Of a stretch of 64,000 nucleotides of DNA, positions 7,808 through 17,232 are shown piece by piece. Within the stretch, counting starts at the first letter, position 1, and the number at the start of each line of letters is the position of its first letter. The translations under genes were made by a program, and so were the position numbers. A model generated the notes under the pieces. It was given only the letters and a program-made list of their open reading frames with translations. It did no database searches and had not been told where the DNA came from. The DNA lies in contig NZ_ANFM02000016.1 of assembly GCF_000333895.2 (NCBI RefSeq), forward strand, positions 186,001 through 250,000, read 5' to 3'. This DNA is from Grimontia indica (lineage in GTDB: Bacteria > Pseudomonadota > Gammaproteobacteria > Enterobacterales > Vibrionaceae).

Positions 7808-9688
7808 TTATCCTCCAACATTAGGAGACGTTGATTCTCTTAAAGTTTGCTGCTGGTAGGTGTCTAAAATTTTGGTAAGACCTGGTTTATTTGTATTTTG
7901 AGCAAGCTCCTCTAATTTTGATATCATTTGAGGCCTTTGCTTTTCATTTGCAAGCAGAATAGTCGCCAATGCTGACTGCTTATTGTCCGATTCTTCTTTG
8001 ACCAGACGGTTGTAAAACTGGCCTTGCTCAATAAACGTCATTTCATGTGTGCTGAAAAAACGAGAGGCTGTTGTCAGAACGACAGTTTTTTCCTCGTTCA
8101 GAAGATGCTCAACAGCATCAGCTCTTCCATCAGGACGATACAGCGCACCCTCTACGGCCGCATTGCGCTCAAAAGGATGATCTGAATCCATCGACTTTAT
8201 GAATGTGGGGGTGAATACATCATCATCAATATTGGCGGCGGATTTGAGTGCTATGAGCCGCTCTCTATTCGACGAGGCATTGCTTTGTAATACCGCCGAA
8301 ACCATATCAATACCACTTTGACGCAAAGCCGTTTGCTTATTTGCGAGATTGCCAATGTTGAACATAGCAGTCTCGCTAAGCATCGGAGAATCATTCCGTT
8401 TGATAACTTCTTTGAATGCTTCCATCGCGATATCTGTCGCTCCCTCGAGGTGTGCTAGGTTAACCATACCTGCAGCTCTATATCTGTATGGAACATCTGA
8501 ATCGTTGATGATATTCCCAAGGTATTGCTCGGACTCGGGTTGGTTAGCATCTTGTATTGCCATTAATATGGCTTGTCGCTCCAATGGAGAAAGTGCTTCA
8601 TCACTTAACATTGATTTTATTTCTGACAATGTTTTGAAGTTAAGAAGATACTGCCCTACACGGACAGACTCTGTATAGGAAAGTGAGTCTGATAACACAT
8701 TGAGCGCCTCGTAGTACTGCTCATCATTAGAAATATCGTCTTTGGCAGCATAGGATTCTAAATCTGAATTGAATCGTGCGTTAGCATTAAATGCAAACAG
8801 CTCATTTTTAAATTCGACATGTCCAGGGTCGAATCTTTGGTAGCTGCCTACGATGGTCATGCCAATCTTTATTTTATTGTTTTCCGCGACAGAAGATGAG
8901 TTATGTGACAGGTCCAGAGAAATGTCCCCTTGCATGGACAAATTCACGTTAGCTTCTGTTAGAAAGCCATCGTCACCTATTTGACCTGACCATGAGTCTT
9001 TGATGTCGTCTACTATCGAACCTAACTCGAACTGATTGGTGTATAGGATATCTAATAGCCGTCGGGTGACTCTGTTAGAATCGCGATCAAGTTGATATTG
9101 ATAAACAGCTGAACGTGATGCCTCTTTGATGGTTACTGGCTCATCGTTTGAACTATAAGAGAGGTTTGATACATAAAATGCCGCAGAACCTAAGGGATGT
9201 TCGCTTGAAAGTCCAAGCATATCTATTTGTGTGTAAAGTTGTGGTGCTTTGTATGCGTAAAGGAAACCTATTTCATTTTCGTCAGTCGGTAAAGTTCCCT
9301 TGTCGGGAGTGGATACCATAAAGTTCCTTAATATCCCCCGTCTTTTGCGCTTTCCAATGTCTTGGTTTTCGAAAATAACCTCAAAAGAGAGTTTTGCCTC
9401 AGTAGGTGGTGAGTCACTTTCCTTACCAAAATCAAACTTTGCTGTATTTTTCAAATTAACGATATATCCAACAAACTTTGGAGGTGAATTTTTGTTATGA
9501 AGTTCAGGCTGCTGCGTACTCGTCGGCTTTTCATTAGATGACGAAACAAAGCTATCATTCATTTTAACGTCTGAAGTTTCAGATATTTCTATTGGTTCCT
9601 GGTTTTGTTCGCCTTCCAGACTTAAATACGTAAAGCTTACGGCGATAAGGAATAGAACGATAACTGGGAGAATGGCTTTTATTTTCAT
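7808..9688 (-). CDS. Uncharacterised membrane-anchored protein with HEAT-like C-terminal half
   Basis: A 626-aa protein I cannot assign to a named family. An N-terminal hydrophobic segment (about residues 5-23, KAILPVIVLFLIAVSFTYL) is a signal anchor or signal peptide, followed by a charged, low-complexity linker. Residues of about 70-330 look beta-rich. The C-terminal half is helical, with repeated units such as SPLERQAILMAIQDAN and SDVPYRYRAAGMVNLAHLEG that read like HEAT repeats. A beta-rich domain followed by a helical superhelix recalls the vitellogenin-N layout of large lipid-transfer proteins, but this is weak inference. The ATG at 9688 follows AGAGG at seven bases. It lies 69 bases downstream of another uncharacterised secreted protein, probably as an operon in an AT-rich region. 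Confidence 0.6.
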   Translation of the reverse strand: MKIKAILPVIVLFLIAVSFTYLSLEGEQNQEPIEISETSDVKMNDSFVSSSNEKPTSTQQPELHNKNSPPKFVGYIVNLKNTAKFDFGKESDSPPTEAKLSFEVIFENQDIGKRKRRGILRNFMVSTPDKGTLPTDENEIGFLYAYKAPQLYTQIDMLGLSSEHPLGSAAFYVSNLSYSSNDEPVTIKEASRSAVYQYQLDRDSNRVTRRLLDILYTNQFELGSIVDDIKDSWSGQIGDDGFLTEANVNLSMQGDISLDLSHNSSSVAENNKIKIGMTIVGSYQRFDPGHVEFKNELFAFNANARFNSDLESYAAKDDISNDEQYYEALNVLSDSLSYTESVRVGQYLLNFKTLSEIKSMLSDEALSPLERQAILMAIQDANQPESEQYLGNIINDSDVPYRYRAAGMVNLAHLEGATDIAMEAFKEVIKRNDSPMLSETAMFNIGNLANKQTALRQSGIDMVSAVLQSNASSNRERLIALKSAANIDDDVFTPTFIKSMDSDHPFERNAAVEGALYRPDGRADAVEHLLNEEKTVVLTTASRFFSTHEMTFIEQGQFYNRLVKEESDNKQSALATILLANEKQRPQMISKLEELAQNTNKPGLTKILDTYQQQTLRESTSPNVGG

Positions 9689-9757
9689 GCTCATACCTCT
9701 AGAAAGGTGCCGAATTAACGGCACCTTGTAAATCGTATATCAAGGCTTAGCCTCATA

Positions 9758-10924
9758 TTACATTTTTCGAACACTGGCCAATCGTGAGTTGCGTGGGTTA
9801 TTTGGATCTATAACAATTTTTCCTTTGACGAATTCATCTAACCAAACTCTTTCCCAAAGTTTATAACCACTCCAACTAGCTATAGTCCCCCTCCAAAGTG
9901 TGATAGTCCAAGGTGGTACACCCAGCTTGACTGAACCCGCCCAGTTACCACCTTTTGCTGTAGCTGATGATTTCCCTTTGGTATGAACATAAAACTTCCA
10001 GTTATTAGGATTATTATCTCTGGTTAGACCACCTTCAATCCGTAATGGTTTCGATGCTGAAACAGTATTTAATGTCCCCGTTAAGTTAAGTGTCAGTCCG
10101 ATACCAACCCCTACATTAACCGTAAAATTTTGCCATCCATTTAAGGAGACAGCGTTGTATACATATTCTGGACTCCGCCATCTGTTGTTGATATAAATAG
10201 GGTGAGGAACGGAGTTAAACCAACCAGTATAACCACCTCCCATTGAGGCTTTTATATTAGCGCCTACGCCAGTATTAAAAGTGAACTTGATGGGACTTGG
10301 AAATTGCATCAATTCAATTGTGTCCAAGAAGGGATTTGATAGAGAGGCACCTACAGCAACGTTGAACCCATAGCCATTGTGCACAGAATCACATTCTGTA
10401 GCCACGAATACGCTAAGCGACGTTGACGGATTCGTACCTCCACCAAGAGAAACGCCGGCCGAATGTCCTGCCCAACCGCCATTCCACACTCCATCTAGAC
10501 CGCCTGGAAGGTCAAGAAATGCTTTACAATAATTTTTACCGTCAGTATTTTCATTACCCATAAGCGCTTGTATCAAATCACCCTTTGCGTCGGAGTCGGT
10601 GGGGGTAATATCGCTTTCTAGATAAAGATCAAAGGCGCGGTGACGCTTACCTTTAAGCCAAGTGCCGTCTTGAGTTGAAACACGTTGACTAAGCGAGGCA
10701 CTTTTGTCGGATCTTGACGAAATATCAGAGGCTGCCCAGCCACCTTCTCGAGGAAAGAGGTGACCTAAACCAAGTGCATGTACACTTTGATTCCAAAGTG
10801 GATCACCCACGTTGTCCCAAGTGATACTATGGCTGCCCGAGTAGGAGAGAGTTGAAAAGCAGGCGAGTAAAGCTCCTGCGAAAATCTTTCCTGATTTAAG
10901 TCCTTTAAAAGATGGTGAGTACAT
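9758..10924 (-). CDS. Uncharacterised secreted beta-rich protein
   Basis: A 388-aa protein with no family I recognise. An N-terminal signal peptide is evident (IFAGALLACFSTLSYSGSH, about residues 14-32). The mature part is rich in Gly, Ser, Asn and Trp with alternating hydrophobic residues, as in an extracellular beta-sandwich or beta-barrel; examples are FTFNTGVGANIKASMGGGY and FTVNVGVGIGLTLNLTGTL. It has two cysteines in the mature part (YCKAF and TECDS) that could form a disulfide. The frame is open further upstream, but the ATG at 10924 is preceded by GGAGCG and begins a normal signal peptide. It is first in a two-gene leftward unit with the HEAT-like protein, so the two may work together in the envelope. 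Confidence 0.55.
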   Translation of the reverse strand: MYSPSFKGLKSGKIFAGALLACFSTLSYSGSHSITWDNVGDPLWNQSVHALGLGHLFPREGGWAASDISSRSDKSASLSQRVSTQDGTWLKGKRHRAFDLYLESDITPTDSDAKGDLIQALMGNENTDGKNYCKAFLDLPGGLDGVWNGGWAGHSAGVSLGGGTNPSTSLSVFVATECDSVHNGYGFNVAVGASLSNPFLDTIELMQFPSPIKFTFNTGVGANIKASMGGGYTGWFNSVPHPIYINNRWRSPEYVYNAVSLNGWQNFTVNVGVGIGLTLNLTGTLNTVSASKPLRIEGGLTRDNNPNNWKFYVHTKGKSSATAKGGNWAGSVKLGVPPWTITLWRGTIASWSGYKLWERVWLDEFVKGKIVIDPNNPRNSRLASVRKM

Positions 10925-11590
10925 TGTTTGTTCGCTCCATTTACAATCTACAGGTTTAAAAAGATTAAAAATATATAGGTACACTAATATTTGATAATGA
11001 ATGTTTGGCGTTCTAATTCTTATCTCCCTTTTTGGCTTTTTATTTTCAAGCCTACTCCGCGAATTGTCATTGAAAGTATGGTTTTGTATACGAACTGGAT
11101 ATGGCGTTATATTTCAAAGCTAACCTATTCATTGGTTTTCTAGTGTAGTGAACAGAAATTTCCTCACTATAAAGAAAAACTATGCCGAAATGCCCTCTCA
11201 TCCAAAAGTAGTACTTTTAATTAAAATACAAATTCATTAGTATCTTTTTAATAAGGTGCCACTAATGTAATTATCCCTAAGATTAGATAATTTAACTTTA
11301 CCCATGTTTGTTTATTAAGTATTTGTTATATCTGGTATAGGATTATCTTATGACATTAACTGGTATAAATAGTGAGTCTATTTATCTAGCGTGAAGTTAT
11401 CTTATGAGGTCAGTTATCATGGGCAGTATGGTTATTTTTATGGTGTGAAATATTAACTCTGAGTGTGATCTTTATAGTTCAAAAAAGTAAGAATGGTTAA
11501 AGTGCTAGCTTTTAGTATTAAAATAGCATGAACCCTGTTTTTTGTGACTTTTTTGGATTTAAAGGTATGTGGTTAGGTGAGTGAAATTAA
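10925..11590. other. AT-rich intergenic region, no gene seen
   Basis: Conspicuously A+T-rich compared with the flanking conserved genes; no open frame of note on either strand. It should contain the promoter of the leftward secreted-protein/HEAT-like pair. It ends at the left edge of the decayed insertion sequence. Confidence 0.6.
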
Positions 11591-12643
11591 GGGTCTTGTT
11601 GATCACATCAGTCACTTAACGTACTGATCTACTTAGAGCTATATCGGTCACTCAACTCGGTAACTCTTAGGCATACCTAGTCTTATGACTTTGTTCATCG
11701 CTTTGACGTTTGCCAACGCTTCGCCGACTTGTGCATTGTAATCGCGTAGCGCCAGTTTTGGGCTGAGCAACTGCTTGTATCGATACATGGCCGTTTCTGA
11801 TAATGAGCGTTGATGACAGTCGTTTTCACGTTTCCATTGACTCAGTGCTCCCGCTTTCAATGCATGAACCGCATCGTTGCGAGGATGTCCATCTTCCCAT
11901 AGCCCAGCGTTGCTCCGCGGAGGGATTGTGGGCTTGAACGCTTTCCTCCTCAGCACCTGAGGACAGGATTTCGTGTCGTAGGCAACGCCGCCGCTGACTT
12001 GCCCTATCTTCCGGCGCAAAGGGTTGAGTAATGTCGGCAGTGCTTCTTTGTCGCCTACTGATTCCCAGCTGACGACAACAGAAATGACCTCATGCGTACC
12101 TGCGTCAATCGCCAGGTGTATCTTTTGCCAAACTCGTCGCTTTTCTTAACCGTGCTTGCGCATTTTCCATTCACCCTCCCCGAATACTTTTAAACCTGTA
12201 GCATCAATAACGACATGCGCCACAGGTCCACGACTGAGTGGACTATATTGAACTTCAACGGTCTTTGCCCGTTTGCGAATGCAGTTGTAAGACGGCGATT
12301 TCAGTGGCACATCCATCAGGACAAATATCGAGTCGAGAAAGCCTTGAAGAGCGCGTAGAGGGAGCTTGAAAATGCCTTTAATCATGAGGGCCGTTTCAAT
12401 GGCAGCATCGGCAAACGTAAAGCCTCCGCCTCGTTTGACATGGTGTTTTTTGTAGTGCCAATTCTGGATAGCAGCCTCATCAACCTAAAAGGTTATCAAG
12501 CCGCTGCTAATCTATGCCTTGTAGTATTGTTTCCAGTTGCTGATTTTGTACTTGGCTTTGCCCATCATCGTCACTCATTTTCAGGTTCTGATGATCTGAT
12601 TGCAATACCGTTGATTAGTCCATTGATTTAGGAAACAACGCCC
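11591..12643 (-). mobile_element. Decayed IS5-family (IS903-like) insertion sequence
   Basis: About 1,053 bp, close to the roughly 1,057 bp of IS903. The left end GGGTCTTGTTGATCAC and right end (minus strand GGGCGTTGTTTCCTAA) are weakly similar and could be degraded terminal repeats. The interior encodes a broken transposase. I see no target-site duplication next to these ends, so the insertion is probably old. Confidence 0.7.
11648..12568 (-). pseudogene. IS5/IS903-type transposase, frameshifted and stop-interrupted
   Basis: The transposase reads leftward from ATGATGGGC at 12568. The N-terminal KYKISNWKQYYKA is interrupted by an in-frame TAG and a frameshift. The next piece (12146-12385) carries FKLPLRALQGFLDSIF and HVVIDATGLKVFGEGEWK, with the DDE-type first aspartate in VIDATG. 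The last piece (11648-12019) carries YDTKSC, TIPPRSNAG and SLSETAMYRYKQLLSPKLAL, covering the remaining catalytic region. The pieces are in different frames, so no functional enzyme can be made. Order and spacing match an otherwise complete IS903-group transposase of about 300 residues. Confidence 0.88.
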
Positions 12644-13814
12644 TACAAAGAAGCCGCGATCACAGCCCTAGTAAACTCGCTGAATCCTCAGTCTTCAGGT
12701 CGTTTGGCTATTTGCTAAATAGTGCCAATATAAGCGGTGTCATCGTGATGCTTACCGCCGATGACAGTGCTGCTTTCATGCTAAGCGCGTAACCAACTCG
12801 CTTCGTTACCACCACCAATAACTGTGCACTCGCCTCCTCTGTGCTAGATGGAGTTAAATTCAACTAGTCTTATATTAAATCATACCCATAAATGTCTTCA
12901 TCTCCCGCGTGCCCGTTATTGTATCGTTTCCTTCAAATCCTTTGATGATCATATAAATTTCCATTTCCCAGATTAGATACACCCAAATTAATTATGGTTA
13001 AATGCAATCCAGATAACTGGTCTTCAGAGGCGCAGACACTCAAGATACATCAGCGAGTATGGAAGTACGAGTCTCACTAAAAAGTCATTTTACTGGCTCG
13101 ATGAAATGAATTTTAAATAATGACCAAAAAAGAACTAGTGATAAAAGTTGGTTTGAGGGTGTTGGTTTTGTGAATTGTCCTTAGTTGAAAATTTCTCGCT
13201 ATTGATACTGAAGGTTAAGATATTGATATTGTAGTTGATATTTGTCTTCCTCGAATTTTTTGGTTATTGCTAAGCTGGTATTTTGTATTTATTAGTAATC
13301 ATTGATGAATCTAGAGTAATGCTTATAAATTAAATAAGTATGAGTAACGTTGGATTGTGTTTTGTTTGAATGTCTCTATAGTTTATCCCTCTACCTTTAG
13401 AGGTGGCTAAAACGGTTTTGTTTTTCTGTGTTTAAAATGTGTTTGTATGTCAATGATAGAAAGTGCTTTCTTTTCTATCGCATTAATCAATTAAAAGGAT
13501 GACTTTGGCTAGTCGGTCTTTCATGTTGGAATTTTTCGTTATGACTGGAATGAGTATCGAACTAAGTCGCTTAATGATACTTGTATAGAAATTTAGTATT
13601 AGTTCCCTAATTTATTGGTGTATTGATTTATAAACAAATGAGTGTTGGAAATTTTCGAAACGAACCTTGGGTTCGTTACTAAACTAAGTGAATAAATTGT
13701 TCAAATTATTATAGCGTTCGGATGTCTCCTGTTTTTGGTATCAGCTTTAGAGCGAAAATTTGGTGGCAATTGAGTGGAAGCGCGGAATGTTGTGGGAGCA
13801 ATTGAGGGTTGATG
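12644..13814. other. Long AT-rich gene-poor stretch
   Basis: No credible gene over 1.1 kb. The part from about 13100 to 13700 is strongly A+T-rich. Around 12720-12850 composition is more coding-like and small conceptual peptides can be read on the minus strand, but all frames are broken. A degraded CAGGTCGTTTGG-type repeat arm lies at 12696-12707. The right end supplies the promoter and GAGGG ribosome site of the LysR gene. Confidence 0.55.
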
Positions 13815-14774
13815 ATGGACGCATCGAAAAAGAAGTCTTTTAGAGGCAAGGTAAACAGGATTGCCTATCTTAATGGTATTAGAGCCTTTGAAGCTGCCGC
13901 AAGGCATCACAGCTTTGCAGGTGCTGCGCAAGAACTTAATGTGACACCTGCTGCGGTGGGACAGCAAGTCAGGCAACTTGAAGACTGGCTTGATATCAGA
14001 TTGTTTAATCGTGCGACCTCGGGTTCAACGAGGTTAACTCTGACAGAAGAAGCATTACGCGCTTTCCCCGATATTCACCGTGGTTTTGATTTAATCACCC
14101 GTGGTCTGAGTAATCTCTTCGATGAGCCGGAAGAAAACACCATCACGATTTCGGCCAGTCCTTCCATTGCCTCGAAATGGCTGCTCTCCCGTATCAATGC
14201 TTTCCAGTTAGAAAAGGAAGATTGCGATATTCAGGTCGAAACTGATGTCGCTTTGGTGGACTATGCCGAAAGGGGCATCGATATTGGTGTACGTTACGGA
14301 TTGGGGCAATGGGATGGATTATGTGCCCAGCTCTTAATGTTCGAAGATATTTTCCCCGTGTGTACGCCAGAATTTGCCAAAAAATATGGACTTGAGCGAT
14401 CACCACCTGATGAATTTGAGGGTATTCCTCTTTTACATGATTATTCGGTTCCGGCTAGCAGTGGGTATCCCTCGTGGCAGGAATGGTCGGATAATGTTGG
14501 AGCGCCACTGCCAGCGAAGTTACATGGTCTGAAAATCAATGACTTCGCCAGTGTTATTGAGTTAGCTCGCCGAGGAAATGGTCTCGCTTTAGGGCGTAGT
14601 AGACTGATTGAGGATGAATTGGCTTCAGGTGAGTTAATTTGTCCTTTTGATCGTGACTCATATCAGTTTCGCTCTCGCTTTTGCTATTTTCTGGTTTGGA
14701 AAAATGAAGAGGGTGATAACGACAGAAAGTTTAGGTCCTTCAGGGACTGGTTGCTTTCTTCTGTGAGCGAATAA
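13815..14774 (+). CDS. LysR-family transcriptional regulator (GcvA-like)
   Basis: A 319-aa DNA-binding regulator. The N-terminal winged HTH is clear: NGIRAFEAAARHHSFAGAA, TPAAVGQQVRQLEDWL and LFNRA within about residues 18-72. A LysR substrate-binding domain follows (ISASPSIASKWLLSRINAF near residue 113, through IDIGVRYGLG). This type of start and spacing resembles GcvA/AmpR relatives. The ATG at 13815 has GAGGG six bases upstream; ATG 13812 and TTG 13809 are alternatives. It converges on the cupin-GST-MBL operon across a bidirectional terminator, so regulation of that operon is possible but not shown. Confidence 0.88.
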   Translation: MDASKKKSFRGKVNRIAYLNGIRAFEAAARHHSFAGAAQELNVTPAAVGQQVRQLEDWLDIRLFNRATSGSTRLTLTEEALRAFPDIHRGFDLITRGLSNLFDEPEENTITISASPSIASKWLLSRINAFQLEKEDCDIQVETDVALVDYAERGIDIGVRYGLGQWDGLCAQLLMFEDIFPVCTPEFAKKYGLERSPPDEFEGIPLLHDYSVPASSGYPSWQEWSDNVGAPLPAKLHGLKINDFASVIELARRGNGLALGRSRLIEDELASGELICPFDRDSYQFRSRFCYFLVWKNEEGDNDRKFRSFRDWLLSSVSE

Positions 14775-14781
14775 AAACTAA

Positions 14782-14813
14782 AAAAGGGCCGTTTATTAAA
14801 CGGCCCTTTTATT
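14782..14813. terminator. Bidirectional terminator between LysR and MBL genes
   Basis: AAAAGGGCCGTTT and AAACGGCCCTTTT form a 13-bp perfect stem around ATT, with A- and T-tracts on both sides. Confidence 0.92.
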
Positions 14814-14815
14814 GG

Positions 14816-15595
14816 TTATTTCTCTGGTAGCTGAAACGTTAGGTTAAACGGTACTGCAACGTTCAATAGTTTGGGGACTTTTAGCGATTCGTCCCTTTTG
14901 CTTCTTGCAAAAACATACTCTCCCATGGTGGTATTTTGGTTGAGCATGATATTCCTGCGTTTTTGCCAGTCCATCTTCACGCACATGGTAGGTGATGATC
15001 CAAGGGGCGGGTAATCATGGCACAGGTAAACGTTTGTTCCACTTGGCAGTTCATAGAGTTTTCGAATGGAGTTGTACAAATCCTGTGCGCTACCGCCGGG
15101 GAAGTCCACTCTTGACGTCCCTTTATCTGGTGCGAAAAGTGTATCACCGACGAACACGTTGTCGTCGATTTTGTAAGTGACACAGGCTGGAGTGTGGCCC
15201 GGCGTTTCAATCACTTCGATCACTTTGGACCCAAAATGAATTTTTGAGGTTCCATTGACCAGAAAATCAAAGTTCGCCAGATTGCCCAAGCCGAACTTGC
15301 TTTTCCATTGATTAAACACTTCTCGTATCCGGTGGCTAATGACGGTTTTTGCGCCTGTGGCAGCCTTCACATACTGCGATGCCGATAGATGGTCTGCATG
15401 GATATGTGTATCTAGGACGTAACGCAGTTCAAGCCCTTTTCTCTTGATGTAATCGAGTACGTGATCGATGTGTGAATGCGATATATCGCCATTGTTGTAG
15501 TCAAGAACCGGGTCAATGATGAGAGCTAGGCCACTGTCAGAGACCACATACGTCAGTGAGCCGGTCTCAGCATGAAAGAATGGTTGTACTTTCAT
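14816..15595 (-). CDS. MBL-fold metallo-hydrolase (persulfide dioxygenase-like)
   Basis: A 259-aa metallo-beta-lactamase-fold enzyme. It carries the metal motif THIHADHL about residues 63-70, the later histidine in ETPGHTPA (near 153), the aspartate in FVGDTLF (near 169) and a C-terminal CHDYPP histidine. The pattern and the following length resemble ETHE1/Blh-type persulfide dioxygenases and glyoxalase-II relatives rather than beta-lactamases. It would act in the cytoplasm, possibly on glutathione persulfide. The ATG follows AAGGAGG. It is the last gene of a leftward operon with a GST and a cupin, which fits a thiol or glutathione detoxification role (inference). Confidence 0.85.
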   Translation of the reverse strand: MKVQPFFHAETGSLTYVVSDSGLALIIDPVLDYNNGDISHSHIDHVLDYIKRKGLELRYVLDTHIHADHLSASQYVKAATGAKTVISHRIREVFNQWKSKFGLGNLANFDFLVNGTSKIHFGSKVIEVIETPGHTPACVTYKIDDNVFVGDTLFAPDKGTSRVDFPGGSAQDLYNSIRKLYELPSGTNVYLCHDYPPLGSSPTMCVKMDWQKRRNIMLNQNTTMGEYVFARSKRDESLKVPKLLNVAVPFNLTFQLPEK

Positions 15596-15607
15596 GGCGC
15601 ACCTCCT

Positions 15608-16249
15608 TCAGCTTGCAGAAAAGCAAGCGCGCTCTGACATGGTTTGTCTCCAACCGATTAGGTTGGTGAGTTCCGCTGGGACTTCAATACCCGCAAATTC
15701 GGCAAATGCGAGACCGTAGAACAAGGTGATATCAGCCATCGAGAATGTATCTGCAGCCACGTACAAGTGGTGCTCCAGATGTTGATTGAAGTACGAAAAA
15801 CCGGCTAGTGCACGTTGCTTCTGATGATTGCCCCATTCACTGCACTGATAAGTTTCGAGTGCAGGACCCAAACCTGCTGTAGCATGGTGGAAGTAGGCAC
15901 CCACAGCATCCATTACCATGGATTCGGCTCGGCGCTGCATCATGTGAATCATGCCACGCTCAAGTGGGGTTTTACCTGTGAGAGATGGTCCATCAAACAA
16001 AGCATCTATGTACTCGGTAATAGCGGTAGACTCTGAAAGATATTCACCTTCCAGCGTACGAAGTACAGGTACTGTTCCCAAAGGGTTTATTGCGTAAAAC
16101 GCTTCGGTTCGGTGTTCAAGGTTCATAACGTCAACCTCGATAAACTCTACCTGATTCAAGGATCCTTTTTCAGCCAACGCTGCTCGAATGCGTGCAGGGT
16201 TCGGGAAACCCGTAGTTTCGTATAACGCGATTTTGCTTTCCGAAGACAT
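15608..16249 (-). CDS. Glutathione S-transferase family protein
   Basis: A 213-aa cytosolic GST. The N-terminal thioredoxin-like domain includes NPARIRAALAEKG (residues 17-29), the cis-proline motif GTVPVLRT near residue 59 and the glutathione-contact LSESTAITEYIDAL near 71. The helical C-terminal domain contains the N-capping motif SMADITLFYGLAFAE near 166. A catalytic Ser or Tyr cannot be fixed by eye; the YETTGFPNP loop at residues 10-18 is where it would lie. The gene is in the middle of a leftward operon: 12 bases before the MBL gene and about 60 bases after the cupin gene. Confidence 0.88.
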   Translation of the reverse strand: MSSESKIALYETTGFPNPARIRAALAEKGSLNQVEFIEVDVMNLEHRTEAFYAINPLGTVPVLRTLEGEYLSESTAITEYIDALFDGPSLTGKTPLERGMIHMMQRRAESMVMDAVGAYFHHATAGLGPALETYQCSEWGNHQKQRALAGFSYFNQHLEHHLYVAADTFSMADITLFYGLAFAEFAGIEVPAELTNLIGWRQTMSERACFSAS

Positions 16250-16308
16250 GACTTTTCCTTATCCGGTTTTCCGGCTGTTGTTTTTTATGAATATGTTGAG
16301 CAGAAGGG

Positions 16309-17007
16309 TTAAACGCGTACTTCGCCTGCACCAATTTTTCTGTAGATCATCGCGCCGCTATTGGTAGCGATCGTGACAGGCGTGTTAGCGGGGAAGCGCA
16401 TCCAAGAGTGATGTTCATACTGAGTACCATTGATGGTTGCACTGCCAGAGAGAACAAAGTATTCAATGACCTTGTCGAAGGTTTCTTCTGTGGATTGATA
16501 ACCCGCTTTCAACTGATTTAATGAGGTTTCTTCGAGGTCTGAATTCCAGAGAGGCAGTGTTTTATGGTACTCAGACACTGATGTCCAATCAGCTTCGTTG
16601 GTGTTGAGATAGAAGTAGTCCGGTTCGGTCGAAGGCACTTGAGAAAGCTTCACGAAGATCTCACAACCTTCCTTGGTAAAAGGGGCGTGAGTTGAGCCAA
16701 CCGGGTTGCGCACATACCAGCCTTTGGTGAAGTCGCCATTTTGGTCAGAGAATGTGCCTTCCAGCACAATGTATTCCTCACCACCCGGGTGACTGTGTGG
16801 TTTGAACGAGCTTCCTGGTGCATAGCGGACACAAGAGGTAGCGCGTCGGGCAATTTCATCGCCTCGGCGTTCAAACATCATGCGTTTTACGCCGACCATA
16901 GGTGTGTCTGAGAAAGGTAGTGAGCCACCTTTTATTGTGATTGGCGTAGAAAGATCCACATTCCATTCAATGTATTCCTGACTGGCTGTTTTGGTGTCCG
17001 TTGTCAT
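16309..17007 (-). CDS. ChrR-like double-cupin protein
   Basis: A 232-aa protein with two cupin units. The first contains the metal-binding pattern FKPHSHPGGEEYIVLEG near residues 69-85 and HAPF near 109; the second (around residues 165-225, EYFVLSGSATI and HHSWMRFP) is a more divergent cupin. The anti-sigma factor ChrR has a related C-terminal cupin, but the zinc-binding anti-sigma N-terminus is not seen here, so this is probably not an anti-sigma factor. The role is unknown. The ATG follows AAGGAGTGACAGC. It is first in the operon with GST and MBL genes. Confidence 0.8.
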   Translation of the reverse strand: MTTDTKTASQEYIEWNVDLSTPITIKGGSLPFSDTPMVGVKRMMFERRGDEIARRATSCVRYAPGSSFKPHSHPGGEEYIVLEGTFSDQNGDFTKGWYVRNPVGSTHAPFTKEGCEIFVKLSQVPSTEPDYFYLNTNEADWTSVSEYHKTLPLWNSDLEETSLNQLKAGYQSTEETFDKVIEYFVLSGSATINGTQYEHHSWMRFPANTPVTIATNSGAMIYRKIGAGEVRV

Positions 17008-17186
17008 GCTGTCACTCCTTGTTCGTGATTTTTTGCCAGTCTAAGGTGGCGATACGAATGGGACGAGGCACAAAAATTTGTAGGGTGGGAAAGTTTTGTT
17101 TGTTCAGTGGGAGCTAAAGCAATGTATCAGTATGAAAGTACTTGATAATTTCAGTTGGTTATTGAGTGTTTATAAAAGAAATAGGC

Positions 17187-17215
17187 AATAAAAAACCCGC
17201 CAGTTGGCGGGTTTT
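17187..17215 (-). terminator. Terminator after tkt
   Basis: AAAACCCGCC/GGCGGGTTTT around a four-base loop, with a U-tract on the minus-strand transcript. Confidence 0.9.
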
Positions 17216-17232
17216 CAGTGTTGATTGGGTGC

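Noticed and set aside
12720-12850. Minus-strand peptides resembling repetitive VIGG/NEAS or transporter-like stretches
   Set aside because: Readable only by switching frames over about 130 bases; too short and too broken to assign to an adhesin or transporter relic.
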